Positions 10,601-22,379 of a stretch of 64,000 nt of DNA are shown one piece after another. Source of the DNA: Congeria kusceri (lineage: Eukaryota > Mollusca > Bivalvia > Myida > Dreissenidae). The stretch is from contig CM051028.1 in the NCBI GenBank assembly GCA_027627225.1, positions 15,781,201 through 15,845,200 of the forward strand, in the 5' to 3' direction. A program made the translations under genes and the position numbers. The first letter of the stretch is position 1. Every line of letters starts with the position of its first letter. The notes beneath the pieces are model-generated. The model saw only the letters and a list, made by a program, of their open reading frames with translations. It searched no databases and had not been told where the DNA came from.

Positions 10601-12260
10601 AATTCAATCCTGTGCATTTTGATATATAACATTCCACAATCGGACTATCCACATCGAAAATACAGCCCTAAAACGTATCTAAGCTAAACGCATTTTACTC
10701 TCAGAACTTTAATTTCAGTGAACGTCGTGACAAGCGCTGCGATTAGAAAACTGATTTCGTACATAGTTTAACTTGGCGTATCTTCCAAACCGCTTGAGAT
10801 ACAAACATGCAATCTTTACCATTTTATTCAGCGCGATATTAACAAAAAGTTTTGTGGGATCATTTTTCACTAGCATATACGCGCGTATGTGAAAATGGCA
10901 GTTTTTTGCTTGGAAAACGGGTCGGTAAGAAGATATTGTTCTGATTTTGGTATCGGCTTGTACAGAATTCAATTGCACGCATTTTGATATGACATACTTG
11001 TATGTTTATTGTATCGCTTGATCAAGACTGACCGAAAACCATTTTCCTATACTCGCGCTTTTAAAAAGTCTTCATAAAATACACAACGTCGTTTTGAAAA
11101 GTGAATGTTCTACAGCGAAACGCATTTAACAGAAAGTTTAAGTCTCGTTTTCTCAGCATCCAGTGGACAGATCTACATGAAATTTTCACTATAATGTTGG
11201 GCTTCATAGTAGCAACAAGTTTTGTGGGATCATTTTTGGCCAGCATATACGCATATGTGAGAAATTCTCAGTTTTTCGATAGAAAAAAATTCCCATTCAC
11301 GACAAGTACAACAAAATTGGTATCATCATGTAGGAAAGTCAATTTTGCACAAAATGGTATATGATATTCTACAATACGTCGAACTATAAAGAAATTACGG
11401 CGAGAAAACGCATTCACGCCAGTCGAAATTTTCAAGACTTAAAGTTTCGAATAAAACTCAACGACGTTTTGCTGCGAAAAGTAGACGAAACTGTGTTTGT
11501 TTGGAATCGGTTTATGTCGATTTTCTCAATAACGCGTGAACGCATTTTGATGAAATTTTCACTATCATAACCAGCAAACAGATTGGAACAATATAGGTTG
11601 GAACATTTTGCTATTAGATCAACGGGTATGTGAAAAAACTTCAGTTTATCGACCAAACTCGGATTGTTATGAAGAAAAGATGTTCATTTCTTAAAATAGT
11701 ACAATAATTTTGGTATCATTCGATGGGGAATTCATTTTTGTGCAATTTGGTATAACATACTTGATGGTTTTGTAAGACGATGCAATAATACGGGCCGAAA
11801 ACCACATCACAACAAACACAGATTTCATGAATCGCGAAGAATGTGACCCTTCGTTCTCAGTGCAAATTTATGACGTCATTTCAATATATCTCATCCTAAA
11901 ACTTAAAGCGGCGTTACATTTCGATGATAGAAAACTGCGCTTCTTCGCAAGTGGTTTAACTTCAATATCTTTTCAACCCGTTGTCCAAAATGAACGAAAT
12001 TTCCACCAGATTAACAGAAATTTCGACGCGCACATATTCATCATATTTGTTTGTATTGAATCGAATAGGGGACTTATGATATTTTGATTTTTACGCAAAT
12101 TCGACTTTACATTTTGAGCTTTAATGAACAATTGTACAGATAACCACAACATTTTCATATCATCTTGTAGGGAATATATTGATGAATATTTTGGTATATG
12201 TGTTTTGCTATTTCTTTTCGGGACATCAAAACTATAATCGCAAAACATAGTTGAACCAAA
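7700..12260. repeat. Twelve-unit diverged tandem array, period about 385 bp
   Basis: A landmark of the form TTGGTATCATC-(T/G)TGTAGAGAATTCAATT recurs near 7891, 8268, 8656, 9049, 9440, 9813, 10213, 10582, 10948, 11315, 11711 and 12149, with spacings of 366-438 bp. Each unit also has, in the same order, AAGAAGAAAACTTTTTTGT, a TTTGATGTATAACATTCTA-like block, AAAATACAGCCCGAAAACG, CGCATTT, and TTTCTCCGAAA...ATGAAATTTTCAC. Units differ by many substitutions and indels. No frame stays open across units, so the array is non-coding. It sits between the Fanzor gene and the splice-cassette array. Confidence 0.85.
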
Positions 12261-12839
12261 CACGTCGGGGTAAGTCCCTTTAAGACTGCCAAAACATATC
12301 GCGCTGATTTCGTTTAACCTACGTCATGTAAACAATTGATTTCTAAAAATTTCTTGAATCTTGAATTGTTCAGGGTTTCATGGAGAAAAATAAACGGGTG
12401 GAACTGGATAGTTTGTGATGTTGTTTTTGTGGTGAATATTTTGAGGATTAGATCTACTGTAAATGTAAAATATGATCTAGGATTATTTCAGAACAATAGG
12501 TTAGTGAGTTTGACTAAATATTTTTCTATTATCGCATTGTGTCGTTTTTATGTTGAATGTGAAAATCTGCGTTGGGTTCGCTTCAAAACGATTTAAACAC
12601 GAAATACCATGGATTTACTGGATGTATTGGATGGACTCATTTTTATCAATTTTTAGGAGCACACAAACTGTGAATATTTCAGTTGTTGTGTTCTTGGAAA
12701 TAAAATCATCACAAAGTTAATATGGATCGGATTTTTGAATGTCACGTTTTATTTTACGATTATACATCAAATACACATTTAACAAAAAACTCAAATCATG
12801 AGCTGTAAACATTTTCTATGTGAATTTCTGTCATTCAAG
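12261..12839. other. Spacer between the two arrays
   Basis: No gene or repeat is seen. An 86-aa frame at 12336-12596 has no recognisable feature. Confidence 0.4.
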
Positions 12840-14487
12840 GTTTGGTCGTCGTCGAGAGCGGACGTGTTTTTCGATGCTCTGAACGACGTTGCTCCATTAT
12901 AAATTGACTTGCGCTACATGACTTTTGGTCAGTTGACTGTTGGACGTTGACCAAGACGGACGTGTTTTCGGAGCTCTGACAAAAATATTTTGAGTTTGAA
13001 ATTTTTTTACTGGGACTTGTTCTCAGTTGACTGTTGGACATTGACAGGGTCGGACGTGATTTTTTTTAGCTCTGACTGTTGATGAAAAATACTTTCAGTG
13101 GAATTGAAATTTCTTCTTTAGAAATTAGGTGACTTGACGACTTAGGCTGTCTACAGTAGGTCTTGAGTGAAGACAGCGCTGTATAGTATTGCTGATGAAA
13201 AATATTTTCAGTTAAGCTGAATTAAGTTTTGTTAAATGCGGACATACTCGACGTTATTTAATGATGGCGACAGCGCTGTACTGTTATGACTGGACTCGGT
13301 CGCGACTTATTGAATGATTGTCGGACAGTTTCGCTAGGTTTTGACTTGAAGTGCGGTTTGAGATGAAATGGTTTTGAATGATATTTCATGACTTGATACT
13401 TGGGTTATTGTTTTGTCGAGACAGCGATTTACGATAGCGACTTAACTTAAAATGAAGTACACTTAAACGATGTTGACTGCTGAACGGGTATTGCCTACTG
13501 ACTGCGATGTCTTTTACTGAACGTTAAATATGAAGTGTTTGACAGAAATTAATTTTTTTAGCGACTTTGACTTCATTTAAGGTTTGGACGTCGAAGCGAT
13601 CGGACGTGTTTTTAGGAGCTCTTGACTTTGACTATAAGTGTAAATTAAATTTTTTTTGAGACTTGAAACAGTTGATGGCCAGTTGCTGTTTAGATGCCGA
13701 GCTGTGCGGACGTGTGTCGTGGAGCTGCATTAAACCGTGAGTACATTTTTTGTCTTTTTACATGAGTTTGTATTTGTGAATAAAAGTGGTGAAAATATTT
13801 GAGTGTTTGACTTGAATTGAAATGGAACAAACAGTATGCTGGTGTATGATGGTTTGACAGCCTAGCATTTTGAGCTGCCGATAAGAAGTGAATTTACTGC
13901 GATGGGTAGAATAACTCAGTACTGGGACTTGGTGTCAATATGATGGTGTACTTTGATGGTGAAACATAGCGATGAAGTCGTTGCTTTTTTCACCGCTTAT
14001 GAGATTTTGATTTTAATCATGAGTTTGTGGTTGAAGTGAACAGTCGTGTTTGTGTGCGCTCTGATTGCGCTTTTGTAAGTGTGGGTTTGTAGCGATTCAG
14101 TTTCAGTTGGTGTGTAGATGTGGACGTGTGGGGAAGTTGAACAAGAAGTGCTGACCACCAAAGCGTGAGTACTAACATTTTTGTATACTAATGTGAAACA
14201 AAGGGTAGAACTATCCAGTACTTGCGCTTGCTGTGTTGATGATATAGCAATGCTGTTGATGAACGATGATGTTGTATTGACTTCAATATGAAGGCAGTAT
14301 GTTTGCTTTCTACTGACCAGATATGATATCAAGATGTAAACGTAGCATTGAAATGATCTACTTGAAATATTGTAGATGATGTGCCATGATGGTGAAATGA
14401 TTTGCTATTGTAGCATGTTTACAGATATTGCTGTATATGATACATTTTGATTCCTATGAATGCTGTTTTACATTGGTTTGATTTCAG

Positions 14488-14496
14488 GGGGCTGTG
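14488..14496 (+). ncRNA. Putative 9-nt micro-exon GGGGCTGTG
   Basis: Flanked by GATTTCAG on the left and GTGAGT on the right. A near-identical AGGGGCTGTG cassette lies at 17215-17224. Splicing is predicted only from the consensus sites. Confidence 0.5.
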
Positions 14497-17214
14497 GTGA
14501 GTATTGTAGATTGTGTTTGATTGTGAATGTGAAATACATGTTGCAACAAACTATGCAGAAGGAAAACTGTTTTACAGTTGTCTCTTCATTGAAAACTTTG
14601 AGATGAATCTATGAAACTGGTGATAGCTGCTAAAGCAGTACAAAAACTGTACTTGCTGATGTGGTCAGTCTTTGTTCGACAAGTGTTGTATGGAACAGAT
14701 GAGGTTCATGTTTTGACAGAGCAGTGAAATTGTGTACCATAAGTAGCATGAATGTGATATGTTATACACTTGAATTCAAGATGAACAGAAGACCTTGAGA
14801 CATTTTGACAACTGAGTGCTATACTATGACTGTATGCCTTTCTGATCATAACTATGACATGTTTGTTCAGATTTTCAGATTTCTGCTCTCGGTTGGTGTA
14901 TAACAGTGAAACAGAGCAGACCTATTTTGCTGAGCTCTTAAACAAGGTTAGTGGTTAAGAATGATTTTGTGTGCTATGCATCGCATGTTTCAGACATTTC
15001 AGATAGGGCGTGAGATGGTATCTTGACTTGACTGACTTGTGGAAGAAGGTAGTTTAGCAGCATGGTTGTACATTTTTTCAAATGTAAGAAGGTAACTGGT
15101 AATATGATTCAAGTGTCTTCTGATGTACATATGTTTTGTGCCATGCATTGCTTGTTTCAGCACATTTCTGACAGGACATGAGATGATGTCTTGACTGTAT
15201 AGCTAACGGGGGGACCAAGGTAGTTTAGCAGCTGAAGCGAGCAGACGTGTTTTTTGAGCTCCAGTACCATATAAGAAGGTTAGTGGTTTCAAACAACTGT
15301 GTGTGCTATGTTTGTTTGGTGTGATACATTTCAGATAAGACATACCATGATGGCATGGCAGTCAAGCTGAGCAGAGAGGCTAAGCAGTTGAGCTGTGCAG
15401 ACCAGTTGAAGGTGAGATGTATAGAGGTTTTAAGGACAAACAATTGTATGAACCCAGTGTGTTGGTGTTTCACACAATGAGACCTATAGACATGGTATTA
15501 CAAAAAAAATTATGGCTGACAGATTTTGTGATCAGTTGTAATTTGACAACTGGAGGGGTTAGATGTGTTTTTCATGTTGAGCTGTGCTAAGCTATGCTAT
15601 AGACTGCAACAGAATTGTATAGTTAAAATGTGTAGCAAGCAATTTCACTTTACTGCACAAATGTTAGACATTCAAGGTCTTATACTAAATACTGTAACAA
15701 AATTGCATGTCTTGACAGATCTATGAAATTGTGTGGCAATGAACATTAATAGAAAAAATGTGAGATATCTGACTGTTGATTCATAGTAAACTTAAAGACA
15801 CTACAAGCAATTTCACTTAACTGTACAAATACATGCTAGTCATTCAAGGTCATATATCATATTACATTTTTGGATCCGATTTTCAGACTTTTGCTGTCAG
15901 TTGATGTTTGGCAGTTGAAGCGAGCAGACGTGTTTTTGAGAGCTCCAGTATATGAGATGAAGGCGAGTATAAATGTTTGTCACGTATGGCTTGATATGAT
16001 ATTTTCAGGTCTACTATGAAACTGAAGTGGCAGTTGAGTGTTGGGACTGAGTGCAAGCTGTCGAGGTTTCACAGAACAGTTGAAAGAGGTACGATGTACA
16101 GAATAGCTGTGACCACTACAATGTGTTAAGCATAAACTTTTTTTCAGATTTTTGTGGTGAAGTGCTGTCAGTTGATGTTTGGCAGTTGAAGCGAGCAGAC
16201 GTGTTTCTGAGAGCTCTCACATTATGGATGATGTTAGGTATTTTCAGGTGGTTTGTTTTTAGAGCTCCAGCTTGTATGAAGATGTTAGATATCATGATAT
16301 ATGATTTCAAGGTCATTTTCATTTCAGATGTTGAGAAGTACAGATGTGGTTCTGAAAGCTACACAGCTTGCATGTTGTAACAAGTTTTACATTTTGGATC
16401 ATGTTTTGAGATGTTTATAGTCAGTTGCATTTCAAATGCCGAGCTGTGCGGACGTGTTTCTTTGAGCTGCTGTCAAATGAACCGTGAGTACAAACATTTT
16501 TGTATCTTGATGATAGTTGTTATACTGTATAGAAGTAACTTGACTTCACGTTGAGATGATCTAGCAGCATGATGGCCTACGATGGTTTGAGTGACTAGCA
16601 TTTGTATGTTGAGTTGATGTATAGAAGTGAATGTGCATGATGATAGCAATGGGTAGAATTAATCAGTACTGAGAGTACGTTGACTTGAGATGTTGCGACA
16701 ATAGTATATCATGATGATGAACTAACATGCTGGTGAAGCACGACGTTGTTCGGAACATTTATTTTTTTTACTGCTTTTACAGATTTGGGGTTTAGTACAG
16801 ATTGTGTGGTCTAAGAGTATAGACGTCTTTTTGTGCGCTCTGACAGCGCTGTTAGACAGTGTGTTCGTAGTAATTCATTTTCAGTTGATGTTCACATGCT
16901 GTGATTGCTGAGCTGTGCGGACGTGTTTCTTGGAGCTGCTGTCAACTGAACCGTGAGTACAAACATTTTTGTATCTTGATGTGAGCTATTAGTAGTATAT
17001 ATAGAACTAAATGTGCATGATGATAGCTCAAGGGTAGATCTATCCAGTACTTACGCATGCTGTGTTGGTGATATAGCAAAGAGATGATGTAACACGATAT
17101 TGACTCTAACGTTTGTGATTATATGTCAAAACCGAGGTATAACATGATGGTGAGCTGCTTGTGGGCACGTCTGTTCTATGATATTGTTTTGTATGCATGC
17201 TGATTTGCTTTCAG

Positions 17215-17224
17215 AGGGGCTGTG
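17215..17224 (+). ncRNA. Putative 10-nt micro-exon AGGGGCTGTG
   Basis: Bounded by CTTTCAG and GTAAGT. Duplicate of the cassette at 14488 with matching flanks. Confidence 0.5.
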
Positions 17225-17532
17225 GTAAGTATTGTAGATGTTTATCACTGTGAGCTCTAATTTGGTATAGCCATGTGGTGGTCAGTCTCTGCGTGACAAT
17301 TGCAGAGTGAAACATTGTTCCAGATTAAGTGAAATGTTTGACAGAGCAATGAAAGTGTAGCAACGATTATTGATAGCAACATGTCTGATATGATATTCAC
17401 TTTTGAGATGAAGAGAAGTCTGTGAGACTTGATTGGCAATTGAGTTGTGTACAATGACTATGTGTGCCATACTTAGCATCATATTACATGTTTGTTCAGA
17501 TTTTCAGTGATGTGCTGTCTGTTGCATTTCAG

Positions 17533-18144
17533 CAGTCGAGCAGAGCAGACGTGTTTCTAAGAGCTCTCAAACCGTTATTGAAGGTTAGTTGTACAGAACG
17601 ACTATGTTTGCCATAACATGTGAAGTATTTAAAATTTCGTTAAGATTTGCAATGTTGTGCTCTCAGTTGCATTTCAGCAGTCGAGCAGAGCAGATGTGTT
17701 TCTAAGAGCTCTGAAACCGTTATTGAAGGTTAGTTGTACAGAACGACTATGTTTGCCATAACATGTGAAGTATTAAAATTTCGTAAAGATTTGCAATGTT
17801 GTGCTCTCAGTTGCATTTCAGCAGTCGAGCAGAACAGACGTGTTTCTGAGAGCTCCAAAACCGGAGTTAAAGGTAAGTAACTATGTTTGTTATGCATTGC
17901 TTGTTTCAATACATTTCAGATTTTGACATGTACTGATGACTTGACAGTTGGTGTGAACAGAGAAGTCAAGCAGTGGTTGTGTCTATTGCTCCCAAACCAT
18001 TGTTTAAGGTAAGTTGTCTAGAATGACTATGTTTGCCACAGCTTGTGAAGTTTTAACTTTTTATTCAGATTATCTGTCAAGTGCTCTCAGTTGCATTTCA
18101 GCAGTCGAGCAGAGCAGACGTGTTTCTGAAAGCTCTCATATCTT
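17533..18144 (+). ncRNA. Four near-identical 51-nt exon cassettes
   Basis: Putative exons at 17533-17583, 17678-17728, 17822-17872 (all exactly 51 nt) and 18102-18144 start CAGTCGAGCAGA after GCATTTCAG. They end at GTTAGT, GTTAGT, GTAAGT and GTAAGT. The core is GCAGACGTGTTTCT(A/G)AGAGCTC. Each intron also carries an upstream alternative acceptor CTCTCAG. Constant exon length with a drifting sequence argues for selection or very recent duplication. No common open frame links them. Confidence 0.7.
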
Positions 18145-18203
18145 GTAAGTACAAATTTGTTTTCATAGCATGACATCTGTTTTTCATGTTACTGTATTTC
18201 AGG

Positions 18204-19948
18204 TTTGACAGTGTTGCTGAACAGTGAAGAGAAGAGAAAAAAAGACTAGCTGCTTTGCACATGAAAATGTAAGTTTGCTAGTACTTTTGCTATCATGTCA
18301 TGATATGTGCTGTATATGCTTTTCTGTTTTAGGATGAACAGTATTGCAGAACGGAGAAGAGGAACAGTTTTCAGACGTGGTCGAGCAGTCTTGTCTCTAC
18401 AGTTGGAGCATATCAAAGGGTAAGTCATTACACTTGTTTTGTACTGTGTGTTTTACATGCTTCTATATTTCAGGTTTGACAGTGTTGCTGAACAATGAAG
18501 GAGTCTAGCTGACAGATTCTACAGTTGGAAGACATTGAAAGGTAACGTATGTAAGCATTTGCTTTGTGTTATTCTTTGTGTTGCTCTGCTCTACTATGTT
18601 TCAGATTTGACTTGCAGTGACGGTTTCATAGTGGTCTAAGCAGAGAAGTAGAAATGTTTCAATAAGGAATGCCTCTGCTGTGACTCAACTCAACACATAA
18701 TGTAAGTCATTTTGTAAACTGCAATGTGTTTTGCTGCTCGTTGCTTTATTTCAGATCTTACAGAAAGTGATGTGTTTGACCTTGGACAGAGCTGAGAAGG
18801 ACAGAGTGGTGAAGCTGTTTTCTCTACAGTTGCTGCATTTCATGAGGTAAGTTAGTTGTCACAATTTTTGTGCCATGCTCGTATATTTCAGGTCTTGGCG
18901 TGGTGAGCTGTGAGGAGCTATGAAGTCAAACTGACAGACTATACAGTTGTACAACACTCAGAGGTTGGTTTGATGTGAAACATGTTTTTCTCTGCTTAAC
19001 TATATTTCAGGTTTGACTTTCTTCAAGGACATTGTGCCCTTGGTGCTGAGAAGAACTGAAGACAGGTTTCAAGAGGAATGTAGCAGGTTTGGCTCTACAC
19101 AATACTGAATGGTAAGTAGACAAATTGTTGGTTTGATGTGAAACATGTTTGCTTTGCTATACTATATTTCAGTTTTTACTTGCAAGGACAGTGTGACCTT
19201 GGTGTTGAACAGGGCACGGTATTGAGAATAAAGCAGCTGTGAAATTTCAACTTGATAGAGAAAGGTAAGTGGATCTGAATTGTTTCATGATTTTATGCTT
19301 TGTACTGTTTCAGAAATCATTTGCAATGACAGTGTGACCTTGGTGCAGAACAGAGATGAATACTGCTAAGAATCTACTCAACAGAAGACAGTTCAAGCAA
19401 CACATTGTTGGTTTGATATGTGACATGTTTTGCTCTGCTCTGCTATATTTCAGCTTTCACTAGCAGTGACAGTTTTACAGTGTTGTTGAACAGAAGAGAA
19501 GACAGTTTTCTAGACAACATTCAGCTGCTGTGGCTGTCCTCCACAGAGACAAGGTAAGTTACTAGTTTTTGGTTTGCTTTTCTCTGTTTCAGAAATCATT
19601 TGCAAGGACAGTGTGACCTTGGTGCAGAACAGAGATGGATACTGAGGTTTAGCTGCTAAGAATCTACTCAACAGAAGACAGTTCAAGCAACACATTGTTG
19701 GTTTGATGTGAAACATGTTTGCTTTGTTTACTCTGTTTCAGTTTTCACTTTCAAGGACAACGTGCCCTTGGTGCTAACAGAGAAGTGAGCTAAGACTTGA
19801 ATTCAACTGGTGTCACACAACTGTAGGACCACACAAGGTAAGTTGATGTGCTTTGTACTGTATGTTGTTATGTTTTTGAATGTTTCAGGTTTACTATACT
19901 ACCTCTGGAAGAATGAATTTGTGCTCAACGCTGGGATACATTTGGTGG
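18204..19948 (+). ncRNA. Thirteen tandem exon cassettes of a putative spliced non-coding RNA
   Basis: Consensus-bounded putative exons: 18204-18268, 18333-18419, 18474-18541, 18605-18701, 18755-18846, 18892-18963, 19011-19111, 19173-19264, 19314-19406, 19454-19553, 19593-19696, 19742-19837 and 19889-19948. Acceptors are TATTTCAG- or TGTTTCAG-like. Donors are mostly GTAAGT; three are GTTGGT. Introns are only about 45-75 nt and the period is about 135 bp. Exons share TTTGACTTGCAAGGACAGTG and CCTTGGTGCAGAACAGAGA-like blocks, so they are diverged duplicates. Stops occur in all frames, so the product is most likely RNA. No snoRNA-sized introns are present. Confidence 0.7.
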
Positions 19949-20043
19949 GTAAGAATGTTTTGTCCAAACTGTTTGCTATGTGCATGTGGTTTCAGATTTT
20001 CGTTTCAGTTGCCAGCAAACAGTGGAGCAGTAACCCATTTCAG

Positions 20044-21306
20044 TCTGGTAGTGGTGAGTACAATCGTTTCTATACTTCAATAGTGTATGTGTATCTACAT
20101 GTTTTGACTTTTTTGTTTGTGTTATGCTTTGCAAAATGATTTTTTCATTTCAGCATGGCTGCGGTAAGTACAATAGATTTCTTGATATATATACAAAAAT
20201 GTGATAAGTTTGTTTCAACATAGCATGCCATTTTCATTTCAGCATGGCTGATGTAAGTAAAAACGTTTAGTTGTTACTAGGCATTTCTTGAAAATAGTAC
20301 AATGAATTTCTACATTTTTGATATCGTGTTGTGCTATGCAAACTTCTTTTCATTTCAGCTTCCAGACGGTAAGTACTAAACAGTTGGAACAGTTGGTTTT
20401 GCTTTGTTACCGTCTGTTGTCTGTGTTTGATACAAATGTTCACATTTCTCTCTATTACTACAAAGTTGTATCCTATTGTATAAAACATTTCAACTGATTT
20501 GATTGCTTGTTTTGTGCTATGCAAACATGTCTTTTTCATTTCAGCTCCCCAAAGTTTGAACAGTTGATTTTGTTCTGTTACTGTTTTCTGTTGACTGTTC
20601 TGTTGAATATTTGAATCCAATTGTATATGCATGCTCTAGTCTTGATTTCAGCTCGGGATTGGAGTGAAGAATAGTTGAGAAGATTTCAACCAGCAGGAAT
20701 GGATCAACAATACAAATGTAACCCATTTCAGTCGGCAGTCAACCGCCCCGAACCAAGCGTAAGCAAAGTTGGAGCAATTAACATTCGACCTTTGTTGTCC
20801 TTGATACAAAAACATTCCTACTTCACATTGCATGAACAGTATGTACTTATCACAGATACTTTTGATTGCTTACTGTATGCTATGCAAAATGACATTTCAT
20901 TTCAGCTTCTCGATGTAAGTACCCAAGTTTGAACAGTTACTGTTGACTGTTTTCGATGTAACTACAAGTTTCTATCATATTGTACTATATTATCACACAT
21001 TGTTTGTTCTGTGCAAACTGACTTTTTCATTTCAGCCTTCAGATGGTAAGTAGAAAAAGTTTGAACAGTTCAGTTGTGTTATGTTGCTGTTTTCTGCTCT
21101 ATTGGAAATTGTGTGCATGCATGCTTGTAGTCTTGATTTCAGAACGGGTTTGAAGTGAAGGATAAATGAGAAGGGTTTCAACACCAGGGCTGAATCAGCA
21201 AAATTTCAAAGTAAGTATACAATTTCATTTACTCACATTCTTGTTCAATGTTTGCTCACAATACAATGACATGCTATGTCTTTCACATTTCAGTGATGAC
21301 AACAGG
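20044..21306 (+). ncRNA. Seven micro-exon cassettes of 9-13 nt
   Basis: Between CATTTCAG (or CCATTTCAG) and GTAAGT/GTGAGT lie TCTGGTAGTG (20044-20053), CATGGCTGCG (20154-20163), CATGGCTGAT (20243-20252), CTTCCAGACG (20359-20368), CTTCTCGAT (20906-20914), CCTTCAGATG (21036-21045) and TGATGACAACAGG (21294-21306). An eighth site at about 20545 has lost its donor. The block 20,240-20,700 is duplicated as about 20,880-21,230. Such short exons are hard to splice conventionally; recursive splice sites are an alternative reading. Confidence 0.65.
20719..20790. repeat. Second arm of the 71-bp inverted repeat
   Basis: About 91% identical in inverse orientation to 6892-6962 beside the Fanzor gene. A shorter shared piece, TAACCCATTTCAG, also occurs at 20031-20043 as the acceptor of a micro-exon. 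This ties the Fanzor flank to the splice array. Confidence 0.8.
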
Positions 21307-21594
21307 GTAAGTACAAGTTTGAGTTGAGTTCAGTTTACTGTTACTGTTCACAGTTCCATATCACGAAATAACAAAATTACAAACGAGAACTATAAAAGCT
21401 CTTGTTTTTTCAGTACAACTCGCCAGTCTTGATGTGAACACCGAGCAGTCTAGACGTATGTAGAGACTTGCACATACCTTGAGCAGAGCTGCGACAAAAC
21501 CGTGAGTACATGTTTGAACAGTTTGTTGTTTTGTTTTAACAGTTATGTTAGTAGTGCTGGCCAGCAATGTATGCTTGTATGCATGTTTCTCTTG

Positions 21595-22340
21595 CAGCTC
21601 TCAAAATTCTCAAGGTTTGATAATTTCAGTCTCTACTTTGGCTCTAGAGACTTAGGAAATCAAAATTCACATGGTGGCACACCAGTCCGAATATACTCAT
21701 TGCACTAGCCAGGATTGTAAAGTACTTGTGAGCATTGGCAAGGCTCCCCAGCTTATGGCGCAGTGTAACTGGCGTTGGGTCGATAGTGCTAAGGCGAGTG
21801 ACTTGCTTCGGTGCAGGAAGCGAGACGGCTTGCTTAGGCGAGTCAGCGTTTGCTTGTAGTTTCCTATCTGGCTAGATCAATGTAAGGTTGTCTTTGACTG
21901 CTATCGGTAAGCACTCCTGCTATTTGGCAAAGCAGAAAGACAACAGCAGTCGATTAACTGAGTTTGGGCGGCCGAGGTATGTAGGTGTCGTTAGACCGAC
22001 TCCACAAGTTGCGAAGCGCACTGATAGCACTTGGGGGGAAACGCCTCGGTTTTCAGCGCTATGATGTTTTATCAATGCTGTCGTTATACTCTGGCAAGGC
22101 TCCTCAGTCTATCGCGAGGGACACTCTTTGCCCGCCAGCTTTAGAACTGACGTGGGTCGATTGTGCGTATGCGAGTCCGAGGACGCGATGGCATTGATAA
22201 GGCTACCGACCAGTTGATGACTGCTTGACCGATAATATAGTCACTAGTATTGCTCAGTCTGTATGATTCATGTTTCTTTTTCAGCTCTCAAAATTGTGTT
22301 AGGGTTTAGGTTTCAGTCTCTATTTTGGCACAGAGAGACT
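21595..22340 (+). ncRNA. Duplicated GC-rich structured segments in the terminal part of the array
   Basis: A segment at 21735-21860 and one at 22092-22190 share TGGCAAGGCTCC(C/T)CAG and a later GTTGGGTCGATAGTGC-like block with GGCGAGT. Each lies near a copy of CAGCTCTCAAAATT and of TTTCAGTCTCTA(C/T)TTTGGC with AGAGACTTA. GC content is clearly above the surroundings. Open frames here are short and not conserved between copies. The function is unknown; a structured RNA domain is most likely. Confidence 0.55.
21887..21951 (+). ncRNA. H-type pseudoknot candidate
   Basis: GTTGTCTTT (21887-21895) is perfectly complementary to AAAGACAAC (21936-21944). The directly following GACTGCT (21896-21902) is perfectly complementary to the directly following AGCAGTC (21945-21951). 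The order 1-2-1'-2' gives 9-bp and 7-bp stems of a pseudoknot. An alternative local hairpin CTGCT...AGCAG exists in the loop. Confidence 0.55.
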
Positions 22341-22379
22341 TAAGTGTATAACTAAAAAAAGCAGACACCTTTCAAAATT

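Larger units (their letters stand above)
12840..17530 (+). repeat. GACGTGTTT-GAGCTC repeat family with scattered splice cassettes
   Basis: A motif of the form GAGC(A/G)GACGTGTTTYTGAGAGCTC recurs more than a dozen times, for example near 12862, 12958, 13600, 13706, 15240, 15922, 16195, 16447 and 16917. Many copies sit shortly before a perfect splice donor (GTGAGTAC at 13737, 14165, about 16490 and 16960) or after TTTCAG. Copies have no shared open frame. The simplest reading is repeated duplication of an exon-intron unit of a non-coding transcript read on the plus strand. Confidence 0.75.

Noticed and set aside
7700..12260. CRISPR-like array because of regular spacing.
   Set aside because: Units are about 385 bp, diverged and eukaryotic in context; no short identical repeats with unique spacers.
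13997..14332. 111-aa minus-strand open frame.
   Set aside because: It overlaps GT-rich cassette sequence read backwards and has no recognisable domain.
18204..19948. snoRNA host gene with non-coding exons.
   Set aside because: Introns of about 45-75 nt leave little room for box C/D or H/ACA RNAs and no C/D boxes were seen.
19810..20139. 109-aa open frame in the cassette array.
   Set aside because: It runs through predicted splice donors and acceptors and is not kept in duplicate units.
22300..22320. TTAGGGTTTAGG resembles a telomere repeat, as in telomere-integrating herpesviruses.
   Set aside because: It is only one and a half imperfect units and is not kept in the duplicate segment at 21.6 kb.
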